This document shows, piece after piece, positions 51,734-60,935 of a stretch of DNA of 64,000 nucleotides. Made by a program: the position numbers and the translations under genes. Positions within the stretch are counted from its first letter, which is position 1, and every line of letters starts with the position of its first letter. Where the stretch lies: assembly GCF_007994075.1 (NCBI RefSeq), contig NZ_VIWU01000001.1:3844001-3908000 (forward strand), given 5' to 3'. Source of the DNA: Pseudonocardia hierapolitana (lineage in GTDB: Bacteria; Actinomycetota; Actinomycetes; Mycobacteriales; Pseudonocardiaceae). Below the pieces are notes generated by a model. The model was not told the DNA's origin. It saw only the letters and a program-made list of their open reading frames with translations, and ran no database searches.

Positions 51734-52813
51734 GTGCCGTACGTGACCGACGCCGACCAGCCCACGACGAGTCCACGGGGCGAGCACGGGCTCCCGGTCG
51801 ACTGGGACCTCGCGAGTCGCACCGCGGGCCGGCTCATGCAGCCCGGCCCGGACGCCACCCCCGCCGAGGCCGCCGAGCTCGTGCAGCGCCTGCGCGCCGA
51901 TGCCGCCGTCGCCGAGCGGCACGTCCGGGAGATCACCGGTCTCGGGCACGGCCTGCCCCTGCTCCCGGCCGACGTGGTGGACCGCAAGGCATGGGCGGCC
52001 GCCGCCGTCGTGGGCATGGCCACGCTCACGGCGGGCGCCCAGCTGCCGGAGGTGTCGCGGGTGGCCCGCAGCGTCACCGCGCGCACGGCGGGCCTGCAGG
52101 TCGGCAGCGTGGTCGCGTACCTGGGCGGGCGGGTGCTCGGCCAGTACGACCCGTTCGGTGGCGCGGACGGCGGCGGGCGCCTGCTGCTCGTCGCGCCCAA
52201 CGTGCACGCGGCCCAGAAGGCGCTCGACGTGCCCAGCACCGACTTCGGACTGTGGGTCTGCCTGCACGAGGCCACCCACCGGCTCCAGTTCACCGCCGTG
52301 CCGTGGCTGCGGTCCTACTTCGCCGATGAGGTGGGCCGGTTCCTGTCTATCGCGCAGACCGACCGTGGCGCCGTCCTGGAGCGCCTGCCCGACGTGGTGC
52401 GGTCGCTGCGCGAGACCGGCGGCGACTCGCTCGCGATCATCGAGCTGCTGCAAGGGCCGGAGCAGCGGGCCGTGCTCGACCGGCTGCTCGCCCTCACGAC
52501 CCTGCTGGAGGGCCACGCCGACCACGTGATGGACGCCGTCGGCCCGTCCGTCGTGCCGACGGTCGCCACCATCCGCAACCGGTTCACGGTGCGCCGCCGC
52601 GGCGGTGGCATCGTCGACCGGCTGCTGCGCGCCCTGCTCGGCGTGGAGGCCAAGGTCCGCCAGTACGCAGTCGGGTCCGCGTTCACCCGGCACGTGGTGC
52701 TCGCCGCGGGCATGGACGGCTTCAACCGCGTGTGGGAGAGCCCCGAGACGTTGCCCACCCGCCAGGAGCTGGCTCACCCGGGCCGCTGGCTGACGCGCGT
52801 CCACGGCCTCTGA
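51734..52813 (+). CDS. Zinc-dependent metalloprotease (DUF2342 family)
   Basis: Protein of 359 residues of the actinobacterial DUF2342 family, often annotated as an F420-biosynthesis-associated protein or zinc protease. The metal motif is HEATH at H178-E179-xx-H182 (WVCLHEATHRLQF); WLRSYFADEVGRFL follows, and TLLEGHADHVMDAVG supplies a probable third ligand. The start of the protein (VDWDLASRTAGRLM) is the usual one. Its place between dacB and tilS is conserved in actinomycetes; the substrate is unknown. GTG at 51734. Confidence 0.85.
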   Translation: MPYVTDADQPTTSPRGEHGLPVDWDLASRTAGRLMQPGPDATPAEAAELVQRLRADAAVAERHVREITGLGHGLPLLPADVVDRKAWAAAAVVGMATLTAGAQLPEVSRVARSVTARTAGLQVGSVVAYLGGRVLGQYDPFGGADGGGRLLLVAPNVHAAQKALDVPSTDFGLWVCLHEATHRLQFTAVPWLRSYFADEVGRFLSIAQTDRGAVLERLPDVVRSLRETGGDSLAIIELLQGPEQRAVLDRLLALTTLLEGHADHVMDAVGPSVVPTVATIRNRFTVRRRGGGIVDRLLRALLGVEAKVRQYAVGSAFTRHVVLAAGMDGFNRVWESPETLPTRQELAHPGRWLTRVHGL

Positions 52814-52844
52814 TCCCGGCGGGTACTCGCACTAGAGTCCGCGC

Positions 52845-53825
52845 GTGGGACAGGACCCTGCGGTGCCTGCGGTGCGGCGGGCCCTTCGGGCCGCGCTCGC
52901 TGCGCTACCCGCGCCGCACCGGGACGTCCCGCTGCTCGTCGCCTGCTCCGGCGGAGCCGATTCCCTCGCCCTCGCCGCCGCGGCGGTGGCGGTGCGGGGG
53001 CGGGGCGCCGTGCACGGCGCCGTCGTCGACCACGGCCTGCAGGACGGCTCCGCGGAACGCGCCGCCGCCACCGCCGAGCTCCTCGACGGCCTGGGAATCC
53101 CGGCGACCGTCCACCGGGTCGAGGTCACGGGGAAGGGCGGGATAGAGGCCGCCGCCCGCCGCGCCCGCTATGCGGCCCTCCGTGCCGCCCGGCCGCACCC
53201 GGACTCGCCCGTGCTGCTCGGCCACACCCTCGACGACCAGGCCGAGACCGTGCTGCTCGGGCTGGGCCGGGGGTCCGGCGCCCGATCGCTCGCCGGGATG
53301 CGGGCGTGGGACGCGCCGTGGTGCCGCCCGCTGCTCGGGGTGCGCCGCACGGTGACGCGGGCGGCGTGCACGGCCGCGGGCCTGCCGGTGTGGGACGACC
53401 CGCACAACACCGACCCCCGGTTCACCCGCGTCCGCCTGCGCCACGAGGTGCTGCCCCTGCTGGAGGACGTGCTGTCGGGTGGCGTCGCGGAGGCGCTCGC
53501 CCGCACGGCGCGACAGCTGCGCGAGGACGGCGAGGCGCTCGACGCCGTGGCGGCCGACCTGCTCGACCGTGGCCTCGACCCGGAGGCGGGCCTGCTCATC
53601 TCCTCGCTCGAGGGTGTGCCCGCGGCGCTGCGCCGCCGGGTGCTGCGGGCCTGGCTGACCACCGCCGACGTGACGGCTCTCACCGACGAGCACCTCAGGG
53701 CAGCCGACGATCTCGCACGTCAGGGGCCGGCCCGTGGCGGTGTCGCCCTACCGGGTGGGTTGGAGCTGGTGCGTGCGCATGGCAGGCTCTCCCTGCGCCC
53801 GATCCGCTGGCATCCCGGCGGCTGA
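52845..53825 (+). CDS. tilS: tRNA(Ile)-lysidine synthase
   Basis: Converts C34 of tRNA-Ile(CAU) to lysidine with ATP and lysine, an essential decoding step. The protein has 326 residues. The PP-loop [10 protein letters not shown] is at 35-44; [14 protein letters not shown], the [12 protein letters not shown] motif and PLLGVRR follow; the C-terminal substrate domain (about 220-326) is short, as in actinobacteria. GTG at 52845. It is 31 bases after the DUF2342 stop and precedes hpt, the universal tilS-hpt-ftsH arrangement. Confidence 0.92.
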   Translation: MGQDPAVPAVRRALRAALAALPAPHRDVPLLVACSGGADSLALAAAAVAVRGRGAVHGAVVDHGLQDGSAERAAATAELLDGLGIPATVHRVEVTGKGGIEAAARRARYAALRAARPHPDSPVLLGHTLDDQAETVLLGLGRGSGARSLAGMRAWDAPWCRPLLGVRRTVTRAACTAAGLPVWDDPHNTDPRFTRVRLRHEVLPLLEDVLSGGVAEALARTARQLREDGEALDAVAADLLDRGLDPEAGLLISSLEGVPAALRRRVLRAWLTTADVTALTDEHLRAADDLARQGPARGGVALPGGLELVRAHGRLSLRPIRWHPGG

Positions 53826-53853
53826 TCCCCCGACTCTCAGGAGGCCGCCCACC

Positions 53854-54399
53854 GTGTACGACGGTGAGATCGCATCGACGCTGATCACAGAAGAGGCGAT
53901 CCGGGAGCGGACCGCCGAGCTGGCCGCGCAGATCGCCGCCGACCGCGCCGCTTCCGACTCGGACCTGCTGCTCGTCGGCGTTCTCAAGGGCGCCGTGATG
54001 TTCATGACCGATCTCGCGCGGGCGCTGCCGGTGCCGGTGCAGCTCGAGTTCATGGCGGTGAGCTCCTACGGCTCGGCCACGTCCTCGTCGGGCGTCGTGC
54101 GCATTCTCAAAGACCTCGACCGCGACATCGCCGGCCGTGACGTGCTCATCGTCGAGGACATCATCGACTCGGGCCTCACGCTGTCCTGGCTGCTCAAGAA
54201 CCTCGAGTCGCGCCAGCCCGCGTCGATGTCGGTCTGCACGCTGCTGCGCAAGCCGGACGCGGTGAAGGTCGACGTCCCCGTGAAGTACATCGGCTTCGAC
54301 ATCCCCAACGAGTTCGTCGTGGGTTACGGCCTCGACTACGCGGAGCGTTACCGCGACCTGCCGTTCATCGGCACGCTCGACCCGGCCGTGTACGCGTGA
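53854..54399 (+). CDS. hpt: Hypoxanthine phosphoribosyltransferase
   Basis: Salvages hypoxanthine and guanine to nucleotides with PRPP. The protein has 181 residues. The PRPP motif [11 protein letters not shown] is at 100-110; the flexible loop [11 protein letters not shown] at 70-80 covers the active site; [12 protein letters not shown] and the purine-binding [20 protein letters not shown] are in place. GTG at 53854 has AGGAGG about ten bases upstream. Cotranscribed with tilS; the following ftsH is separated by a protease gene inserted on the opposite strand. Confidence 0.95.
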   Translation: MYDGEIASTLITEEAIRERTAELAAQIAADRAASDSDLLLVGVLKGAVMFMTDLARALPVPVQLEFMAVSSYGSATSSSGVVRILKDLDRDIAGRDVLIVEDIIDSGLTLSWLLKNLESRQPASMSVCTLLRKPDAVKVDVPVKYIGFDIPNEFVVGYGLDYAERYRDLPFIGTLDPAVYA

Positions 54400-54444
54400 C
54401 AGCCGGTTGAGCAGGGCTTCGCCGCGCAGGTCATCGGCTCGTTC

Positions 54445-55362
54445 TCAGCCGCCGAGCGTGGGAAGGGCGGGTAGTGCGGGCAGCGCCGGGAGCGGGAGCC
54501 CGGCAGCAGGCGCGGAGTTGAACGGCTCGGTGCCGAGCGCGAGCTCGACGTCGCCCACGTCACCGTGCGCGCGGGCGTACTCGAGCGCGTGGGCCAGGTC
54601 GATGACCCCGTTGCTGGCCGGCAGCGGCGCGAGGTTCAACGTGGACAGCACCCCGAACGCGGCCCCCGAGTCGTCGACGAAGCCGCTGCCCGAGTCGCCG
54701 GGGATGCCGGGCGTGAGCGTGTAGACGTCGTGGTTGCGCCCGCCGCCGGTGTCGGAGACGTTGATGCCGACCTTCGGGCCGAGCGCGCTGATCCCCAGGC
54801 GGAGCGGGGAGTTGCCGATGCTGTACACCAGGTCGCCCGTGCCGACGCCGTCGGTGTCGATGCCGGTCGGGCCGCCGAACACGGGGAGGGTCGGGTTGAC
54901 GTCGGCCACGTCCTCGGAGGCGACCTCGACGAGGGCGAAGTCGTTGAAGGAGCAGACATCGGGGTCGGTCTCCCCGTTCGCCTGCATCGCCACCCACGAG
55001 CTGTACGCGAGGCGCCCCGCGCGGTCGGTGCCGTCCGTGGCCTTGATGGCCACCGGGGCGCCGAGGCCGACGGTGCCGGAGTCGCACCCGTCGGTCTCGG
55101 TGGCATCACCGGTTCCCGCGCAGTGCGCGGCCTGGCCGAGGAACGTGCGGTCGCCGCTGGTGAACACGAAGTTGCTCGTGCAGGACCCGCCGCCCTCGGT
55201 GTCGGTGACGACGCCGGGCCGGATCGCGGCGGAGTCGGCAGGTGCCCACCCGCCGGGGCCGGACTGCGCAGGTGCGGCCGTGGCCGCCGGAGCGAGCACC
55301 GCCCCGAGCGCGATCCCACCGAGCGCGACCGCCACCGCGACGCCACGGGCCCTCGCCGTCAT
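54445..55362 (-). CDS. Secreted trypsin-like (S1) serine protease
   Basis: Secreted protease-fold protein of 305 residues. Signal peptide at 1-30 (Val/Ala/Leu core, ATAAPA cleavage). Catalytic triad H80 (QAAHCAGTG), D141 (FNDFALVEV), S224 (GIPGDSGSGF). Cys pairs C61/C81 suit an oxidising exterior. A short Pro/Ala/Leu-repeat tail (LPLPALPALPALPTLGG) ends the protein. It interrupts the conserved hpt-ftsH neighbourhood on the opposite strand. ATG at 55362 has GGGGGGTAGG upstream. Substrate unknown. Confidence 0.82.
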   Translation of the reverse strand: MTARARGVAVAVALGGIALGAVLAPAATAAPAQSGPGGWAPADSAAIRPGVVTDTEGGGSCTSNFVFTSGDRTFLGQAAHCAGTGDATETDGCDSGTVGLGAPVAIKATDGTDRAGRLAYSSWVAMQANGETDPDVCSFNDFALVEVASEDVADVNPTLPVFGGPTGIDTDGVGTGDLVYSIGNSPLRLGISALGPKVGINVSDTGGGRNHDVYTLTPGIPGDSGSGFVDDSGAAFGVLSTLNLAPLPASNGVIDLAHALEYARAHGDVGDVELALGTEPFNSAPAAGLPLPALPALPALPTLGG

Positions 55363-55495
55363 GCCACCTACCCCCCACTGCCCGGCGTCGTCGCCGGCCA
55401 CGTCGTGATCACCATCAGCCAATGGGCCCAACGACACCGCGCGCGTGGGGATATGGCCTCCGGGAACTCCGGTTCGCCACCGCTCGTTGAAAGCG

Positions 55496-55561
55496 CACGT
55501 ACCCGTAAGGGGTACGTGGATGGACATCGACGACGCAGCTGTGCTCGCGGCCCGCTATCCT
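55496..55561 (+). promoter_or_regulatory. ftsH: ftsH leader: hairpin and likely -10 box
   Basis: CACGTACCC (55496-55504) pairs perfectly with GGGTACGTG (55510-55518) around gtaag, a 9-bp stem. About 40 bases on, CTATCCTGG carries TATCCT (55556-55561), a good actinobacterial -10 giving an 85-base leader before the ftsH ATG. The dyad then sits at about -70 to -50, the place of an activator or repressor site. The rest of the 289-base gap shows no convincing gene. Confidence 0.45.
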
Positions 55562-55651
55562 GGCGGACTCAGGGCCGGTCAGTCCGCTGCGCCGGGTCTC
55601 CGCTGGAGAATCTTCGCCAGGAAGGGTGAAGGCCGCCACGGCCGAAGCTGA

Positions 55652-58057
55652 ATGGACCGCAAGCGCCTGCTCCGCAACCCGCTGATCTGGATCCTCGCCG
55701 CGATCCTGGTCTACTTCACGTTCAGCGTGCTGTTCGACGACACGCGCGACTACACGCGGGTGGACACCTCCGTGGCGCTCGCGCAGATCTCCGAGGGCAA
55801 GGTCACCAACGCGCTCATCGAGGACCGGGAGCAGCGGCTTCGGCTCACCCTCGCCCAGCCCGTCGAGGGCAGCACGCAGATCATCACCCAGTACCCGGCG
55901 CAGACCGCGGGCACGATCGTCGAGGCCCTCGAGAACGCGAGCAACAACCCGGCGTTCAACACCACCGTGCGCCAGGACTCGTTCCTGACCACGATGCTGA
56001 TCTATCTGATCCCGCTCGGCCTCGTGCTGCTCATCCTGTTCTGGATGATGAACAACGCCCAGGGCGGCGGGAACCGGGTGATGTCCTTCGGGAAGTCGAA
56101 GGCCAAGCAGCTCAACAAGGACATGCCGAAGACCACCTTCGGTGACGTCGCGGGCGCCGACGAGGCGGTCGAGGAGCTGCACGAGATCAAGGACTTCCTG
56201 CAGAACCCGGCGCGTTACCAGGCGCTCGGCGCGAAGATCCCGAAGGGCGTGCTGCTCTACGGCCCGCCCGGCACCGGAAAGACGCTGCTGGCGCGCGCGG
56301 TCGCGGGCGAGGCGGGCGTGCCGTTCTACACGATCTCCGGTTCCGATTTCGTCGAGATGTTCGTCGGTGTCGGTGCCTCGCGGGTGCGCGACCTGTTCGA
56401 GCAGGCCAAGCAGAACTCCCCCTGCATCATCTTCGTCGACGAGATCGACGCCGTCGGCCGCCAGCGCGGCGCGGGCCTCGGCGGTGGGCACGACGAGCGC
56501 GAGCAGACGCTCAACCAGCTGCTCGTCGAGATGGACGGGTTCGACGCCCGCGGCGGCATCATCCTGATCGCGGCCACCAACCGGCCCGACATCCTCGATC
56601 CCGCCCTGCTGCGTCCCGGCCGGTTCGACCGGCAGATCCCGGTGAGCGCTCCCGACCTCGCCGGTCGCCGCTCGATCCTCCACGTGCACGCGAAGGGCAA
56701 GCCGTTCGCGCCAGACGTCGACTTCGAGTCGCTGGCGAAGCGCACGGTCGGGATGTCCGGCGCCGACCTCGCCAACGTCATCAACGAGGCCGCGCTGCTC
56801 ACCGCGCGGGAGAACGGCACCCTGATCAACGCCGCTGCGCTCGAGGAGTCGGTCGACCGGGTCGTCGGCGGGCCGCGCCGCAAGGGCAAGATCATCTCCG
56901 AGCAGGAGAAGAAGATCACCGCCTACCACGAGGGCGGCCACGCGCTCGCGGCGTGGGCGATGCCCGACCTGGAGCCGGTCTACAAGCTCACGATCCTGCC
57001 GCGCGGGCGCACCGGCGGCCACGCCCTCGTCGTCCCCGAGGACGACAAGGGCCTGATGACCCGGTCGGAGATGATCGCCCGGCTGGTCTTCGCCATGGGC
57101 GGGCGCAGCGCGGAGGAGCTCGTCTTCCACGAGCCCACCACCGGCGCGTCCAGCGACATCGACCAGGCCACCAAGATCGCCAAGGCCATGGTCACCGAGT
57201 ACGGCATGAGCGCCCGGCTCGGCGCCGTGCGCTACGGCCGTGACCAGGGCGACCCCTTCCTGGGTCGCTCGATGGGCGCGCAGGCCGACTACTCGCTCGA
57301 GGTCGCCCACGAGATCGACGAGGAGGTGCGCGCGCTGATCGAGGCGGCGCACACCGAGGCGTGGGAGATCCTCAACACCTACCGCGACGTCCTCGACGAC
57401 CTGGTGTTCGAGCTGCTCGAGAAGGAGACGCTCACCCGCCACGACCTGCAGCGCATCTTCAGCGCCGTGGAGAAGCGGCCCCGGATCACGGCGTTCAACG
57501 ACTTCGGTGAGCGCACGCCGTCCGACAAGCCGCCGATCAAGACACCGGCGGAACGCGCGCGGGAGCGCGGCGAGCCGTGGCCGCCCCACACCGAGCCGGT
57601 CCGTGAACCCGCGCCCGTCGGCTCCTACCCGGGCGGTGCCAACGGCGTGCCGGCTCCCGGCCCCAACGGTGGCCCGGTTCCCACGCCACCCGGCGGCTAC
57701 CCGGGTGGTCCGGGCCAGCCGTTCCCCGGTGGCTACCCCCAGCAGGGCCAGCCCGTGCCGCAGCAGGGATGGGGCGGGCAGCCGCAGCCCAACTCGGTGC
57801 CGCACAACTACGGCGCTCCGCCGGACTGGCGGCCCGCCACCACCCCGCACGGCCAGAGCTGGCCGCCGCCCGGCCACTGGCAGCAGCCCACCCCGCAGTG
57901 GGGTCCGCCGCAGAACCAGGTGGCCCCGCCGCAGCAGCAGGCCGGTGCCAACGGTGCAGGCGAGCAGGCACAGCAGCAGCCACAGCCCGAGAAGCCGTCC
58001 CTCGACAAGTCGAGCGGGGAGAGCGGCTCCGGGTCGGACGAGGGCGGCTCACGCTGA
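55652..58057 (+). CDS. ftsH: ATP-dependent zinc metalloprotease FtsH
   Basis: Membrane AAA+ protease, a hexamer that extracts and degrades membrane and short-lived cytosolic proteins. The protein has 801 residues, longer than E. coli's 644. Helix 1 at 10-28, a periplasmic loop to 110, helix 2 at 113-133; Walker A GPPGTGKT at 204-211, the pore loop [10 protein letters not shown] near 233, Walker B IIFVDEID at 259-266, [20 protein letters not shown] at 311-327; zinc site HEGGH at 426-430 with a third ligand in SSDIDQATK. From about 630 a Pro/Gly/Gln-rich tail of 170 residues, typical of actinobacteria, runs to the end. Confidence 0.97.
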   Translation: MDRKRLLRNPLIWILAAILVYFTFSVLFDDTRDYTRVDTSVALAQISEGKVTNALIEDREQRLRLTLAQPVEGSTQIITQYPAQTAGTIVEALENASNNPAFNTTVRQDSFLTTMLIYLIPLGLVLLILFWMMNNAQGGGNRVMSFGKSKAKQLNKDMPKTTFGDVAGADEAVEELHEIKDFLQNPARYQALGAKIPKGVLLYGPPGTGKTLLARAVAGEAGVPFYTISGSDFVEMFVGVGASRVRDLFEQAKQNSPCIIFVDEIDAVGRQRGAGLGGGHDEREQTLNQLLVEMDGFDARGGIILIAATNRPDILDPALLRPGRFDRQIPVSAPDLAGRRSILHVHAKGKPFAPDVDFESLAKRTVGMSGADLANVINEAALLTARENGTLINAAALEESVDRVVGGPRRKGKIISEQEKKITAYHEGGHALAAWAMPDLEPVYKLTILPRGRTGGHALVVPEDDKGLMTRSEMIARLVFAMGGRSAEELVFHEPTTGASSDIDQATKIAKAMVTEYGMSARLGAVRYGRDQGDPFLGRSMGAQADYSLEVAHEIDEEVRALIEAAHTEAWEILNTYRDVLDDLVFELLEKETLTRHDLQRIFSAVEKRPRITAFNDFGERTPSDKPPIKTPAERARERGEPWPPHTEPVREPAPVGSYPGGANGVPAPGPNGGPVPTPPGGYPGGPGQPFPGGYPQQGQPVPQQGWGGQPQPNSVPHNYGAPPDWRPATTPHGQSWPPPGHWQQPTPQWGPPQNQVAPPQQQAGANGAGEQAQQQPQPEKPSLDKSSGESGSGSDEGGSR

Positions 58058-58113
58058 GTGCAGCGGTACCCGGTGGACCGGCGTCCGAGACGGCGTCCAG
58101 GAACGGCCGGCCG

Positions 58114-58680
58114 GTGATCGATCACGCGCGGGCCGAGGCAGCGGTGCGGGAGCTGCTCCTCGCGATCGGGGAGGACCCCGACCGCGAAGGCCTGCGGGAC
58201 ACGCCTGCTCGCGTCGCGCGGTCGTACGCGGAGATCTTCCAGGGTCTCTACTCCGATCCGGACGAGGTGCTGGACCGCACGTTCGACGAGCACCACCAGG
58301 AGTTGATCCTGGTCAAGGACATCCCGATGTTCTCGATGTGCGAGCACCACCTGGTGCCCTTCCACGGTGTGGCGCACGTCGGCTACATCCCGAACCCCGA
58401 CGGGCGGGTCACCGGGCTGTCGAAGATCGCCCGGCTCGTCGACCTGTACGCGCGGCGGCCACAGGTGCAGGAGCGGCTCACGGCGCAGGTGGCCGATGCG
58501 CTGGTGCGCAAGCTGGAACCGAAGGGCGTGATCGTGGTGATCGAGGCCGAGCACCTCTGCATGGGCATGCGGGGGATCCGCAAACCCGGCTCGCGCACCA
58601 CCACGTCCGCCGTGCGCGGGATGCTCCGGTCGTCGCCGACCTCCCGCGCCGAGGTGCTCGCGCTGATCCGGAACGGGTGA
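58114..58680 (+). CDS. folE: GTP cyclohydrolase I
   Basis: First enzyme of tetrahydrofolate synthesis, making dihydroneopterin triphosphate from GTP. The protein has 188 residues. Zinc ligands C76 and H79 ([12 protein letters not shown]) and a second Cys in [37 protein letters not shown] in sections holds the substrate residues. The GTG at 58114 is the only standard start after the ftsH stop in this frame, although family members often begin some 15 residues earlier, so a rare upstream start is possible. It lies 56 bases after ftsH. Confidence 0.93.
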   Translation: MIDHARAEAAVRELLLAIGEDPDREGLRDTPARVARSYAEIFQGLYSDPDEVLDRTFDEHHQELILVKDIPMFSMCEHHLVPFHGVAHVGYIPNPDGRVTGLSKIARLVDLYARRPQVQERLTAQVADALVRKLEPKGVIVVIEAEHLCMGMRGIRKPGSRTTTSAVRGMLRSSPTSRAEVLALIRNG

Positions 58681-59528
58681 ACCCCGTGAGTGCGGGGCTG
58701 CCGGATCCCGGGCGGTGCGTCGTGATGGGCATCCTCAACGTCACGCCGGACTCGTTCTCCGACGGGGGCCGGTGGCTCGACCGCGAGCAGGCCGTCGCTC
58801 ACGGGGTGGCGATGCGCGACGCGGGCGCCGACCTGGTGGACGTCGGTGGGGAGTCCACGCGGCCCGGCGCACCCCGCGTCGAACCCCAGACCGAGCTGGC
58901 CAGGGTGCTCCCGGTGGTGCGGGAGCTCGTCGCCGAGGGTGTGCGCGTCAGCATCGACACCACGCGGGCCACGGTCGCCGAGGCCGCCGTCGAGGCCGGG
59001 GCGGCCGTCGTCAACGACGTCTCCGGCGGGCTGGCCGATCCCACGATGGGCAAGGCGGTGGCGTCGGCGCGGGTGCCGTGGATCCTCATGCACTGGCGCG
59101 GGCACAGCGACCGCATGAACACCCTCGCCCACTACGGCGACGTCGTCGCCGACGTGCGCGACGAGCTGTCCGCGCGTGTGGACGCGGCCGTTGCCGCCGG
59201 GGTGGAGCCCACGCGGCTGGTGCTCGACCCGGGGCTCGGGTTCGCGAAGACCGCCGCACACAACTGGGCGTTGCTGCGCAGGATGGACGTGCTCGTCGAG
59301 CTGGGGTTCCCGGTGCTCGTCGGAGCGTCCCGCAAGCGGTTCCTCGGCACGCTGCTCGCCGATGAACAGGATGTGCCGCGCCCGACGGCCGGCCGGGACG
59401 TCGCCACGGCCGCGGTGAGCGCGCTCGCGGCCCACCGCGGTGCGTGGGGCGTGCGGGTGCACGATGTGGTCGGCACGCTCGACGCCGTGCGGGTGGCGGC
59501 GGCGTGGGACGGCACGGCAGAGCGATAG
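58677..59528 (+). CDS. folP: Dihydropteroate synthase
   Basis: Condenses p-aminobenzoate with dihydropterin pyrophosphate; the sulfonamide target. The protein has 283 residues. [11 protein letters not shown] (21-31) binds pyrophosphate; [37 protein letters not shown] in sections, DPGLGFAKT and GASRKRFLG are the standard motifs. GTG at 58677 overlaps the folE stop (GTGA); a second GTG three codons on is possible. Confidence 0.95.
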   Translation: MNPVSAGLPDPGRCVVMGILNVTPDSFSDGGRWLDREQAVAHGVAMRDAGADLVDVGGESTRPGAPRVEPQTELARVLPVVRELVAEGVRVSIDTTRATVAEAAVEAGAAVVNDVSGGLADPTMGKAVASARVPWILMHWRGHSDRMNTLAHYGDVVADVRDELSARVDAAVAAGVEPTRLVLDPGLGFAKTAAHNWALLRRMDVLVELGFPVLVGASRKRFLGTLLADEQDVPRPTAGRDVATAAVSALAAHRGAWGVRVHDVVGTLDAVRVAAAWDGTAER

Positions 59529-59542
59529 CGGTGGAGGACCCA

Positions 59543-59932
59543 GTGGCGGATCGCATCGAGCTGCGCGGGCTGCGAGTGCGGGGGCACCACGGCGTGTACG
59601 AGCACGAACGCCGCGACGGCCAGGACTTCGTCGTCGACATCACCGTGTGGATGGACCTCACCCACGCGGCCCGTTCCGACCGGCTCGAGGACACCATCGA
59701 CTACGGCGCGATGGCCCAGCGGGCCGCCGCGATCATCGGCGGGCCGCCGTGCAACCTCATCGAAGCCGTCGCCGGGCGCGTGGCGGACGACGTGTTCGCC
59801 GACCTGCGGGTGCAGACCGTGGAGGTCGTGCTGCACAAGCCGCAGGCGCCGATCCCCCTCGAGTTCGCCGACGTCGCGGTCGTCGCGCGCCGCACCCGCG
59901 CGGTCGGCCGGGGGCGGGTGGTTCCCGCGTGA
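59543..59932 (+). CDS. folB: Dihydroneopterin aldolase
   Basis: Cleaves dihydroneopterin to hydroxymethyl-dihydropterin. The protein has 129 residues. [21 protein letters not shown] is the conserved opening with the catalytic Glu; [28 protein letters not shown] and VHKP-type [11 protein letters not shown] complete the family. GTG at 59543 has GGAGG five bases upstream; GTG at 59531 is an alternative. It overlaps folK by four bases. Confidence 0.93.
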   Translation: MADRIELRGLRVRGHHGVYEHERRDGQDFVVDITVWMDLTHAARSDRLEDTIDYGAMAQRAAAIIGGPPCNLIEAVAGRVADDVFADLRVQTVEVVLHKPQAPIPLEFADVAVVARRTRAVGRGRVVPA

Positions 59933-60444
59933 CGCGCGCCGTGCTCTCCCTCGGCTCGAACCTCGGCGACCGGTTCGCACACCTGCGCTCGGCCGTCACG
60001 GGCTTCGGCCACGCGGTGCGGGCGGCGTCGCCGGTGTACGAGACCGCGCCGTGGGGCGGGGTCGAGCAGGACGACTTCCTCAACGCCGTGCTCGTCGTCG
60101 ACGACCCGGGCGTCGACGCGTGGGGCTGGCTGCGCCGTGGCCAGGAGCTCGAGCGCGCCGCGGGGCGGGTACGGGACGTGCGCTGGGGCCCGCGCACGCT
60201 GGACGTGGACGTGGTCACCGTCGACGGTCCGGACGGTCCGGTGCTGAGCGACCACCCGGACCTGCTGCTCCCGCACCCCGGCACGCCGGAGCGGGCCACC
60301 GTGCTGCGCCCCTGGCTCGACGTCGACCCCGAGGCGGTGCTGCCCGGCCACGGACCGGTGGCGGCCCTGCTCGCGGCGCTCGGACCGGGGGCCGAGGACG
60401 GGATGCGCCGCCGCGACGACCTCACCCTGATGGCGGCCCGGTGA
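59929..60444 (+). CDS. folK: Hydroxymethyl-dihydropterin pyrophosphokinase
   Basis: Adds pyrophosphate from ATP to 6-hydroxymethyl-dihydropterin for FolP. The protein has 171 residues. [10 protein letters not shown] (N terminus), [19 protein letters not shown], the [24 protein letters not shown] block with the metal Asp pair, and [14 protein letters not shown] are diagnostic. GTG at 59929 forms GTGA with the folB stop; its own stop overlaps the DUF3180 GTG the same way. Confidence 0.95.
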   Translation: MTRAVLSLGSNLGDRFAHLRSAVTGFGHAVRAASPVYETAPWGGVEQDDFLNAVLVVDDPGVDAWGWLRRGQELERAAGRVRDVRWGPRTLDVDVVTVDGPDGPVLSDHPDLLLPHPGTPERATVLRPWLDVDPEAVLPGHGPVAALLAALGPGAEDGMRRRDDLTLMAAR

Positions 60445-60914
60445 CCCCGACGCGGCCGCGGGACCTGTTCGCCGTCGCCCTCGTCACCGCGGTGGTCGTG
60501 GGCATCCTCGTCCGGCTGACCTACGGCTCGCTTCCGGAGTTTCCGCTCTTCGCGGGGGCAACGCTCGGCGTGCTGGGCATCGCGGAGGCGATCGGGGGCA
60601 ACATGCTGCGCGCCCGCATCCGTCGCCGGCCCGGCACGCAGCCGGTGCAACCGCTGGTCGCGGCCCGCGCCGTGCTGTTGGCGAAGGCGTCCTCGCTCGC
60701 CGGCGCGATCATGACCGGCGCGTGGGGCGGGCTGCTCGCGCACGTCCTGCCGCTCGCCGGTGAGGTCACGGCCGCGGGCAGCGACTCCCTCGCCGGCGTG
60801 GTGGGCATCGTCTGCGCGCTCGGGCTGGTGGGCGGGGCGCTGTGGCTCGAACACTGCTGCCGCACGCCGGACGACCCGGGCGACGAGCCGAACGGCCACT
60901 CGCCGACGGGCTGA
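60441..60914 (+). CDS. DUF3180 membrane protein
   Basis: Small integral membrane protein of 157 residues with four helices (about 11-26, 34-50, 78-98, 115-135): LFAVALVTAVVVGILVRL, FPLFAGATLGVLGIAEAIGG, LLAKASSLAGAIMTGAWGGLLA and AGVVGIVCALGLVGGALWLEHCCR. The DUF3180 family follows folK across actinobacteria and its function is unknown. GTG overlaps the folK stop (GTGA). Confidence 0.9.
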   Translation: MTPTRPRDLFAVALVTAVVVGILVRLTYGSLPEFPLFAGATLGVLGIAEAIGGNMLRARIRRRPGTQPVQPLVAARAVLLAKASSLAGAIMTGAWGGLLAHVLPLAGEVTAAGSDSLAGVVGIVCALGLVGGALWLEHCCRTPDDPGDEPNGHSPTG

Positions 60915-60935
60915 TCACCCGTAGGCTCCTCGCCC

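Noticed and set aside
48916..52293. A minus-strand open frame of over 1100 codons
   Set aside because: It runs antisense through dacB and the DUF2342 gene and has Arg/Gly/Pro-rich shadow composition without domains. Only ordinary high-G+C openness.
55445..55651. A 68-codon frame in the ftsH leader
   Set aside because: No ribosome site, ends at the ftsH start and contains the hairpin and -10; treated as leader DNA.
55415..57877. A minus-strand open frame opposite ftsH
   Set aside because: Mirror of ftsH codons; His/Arg/Val-rich with no fold. The real gene is certain.
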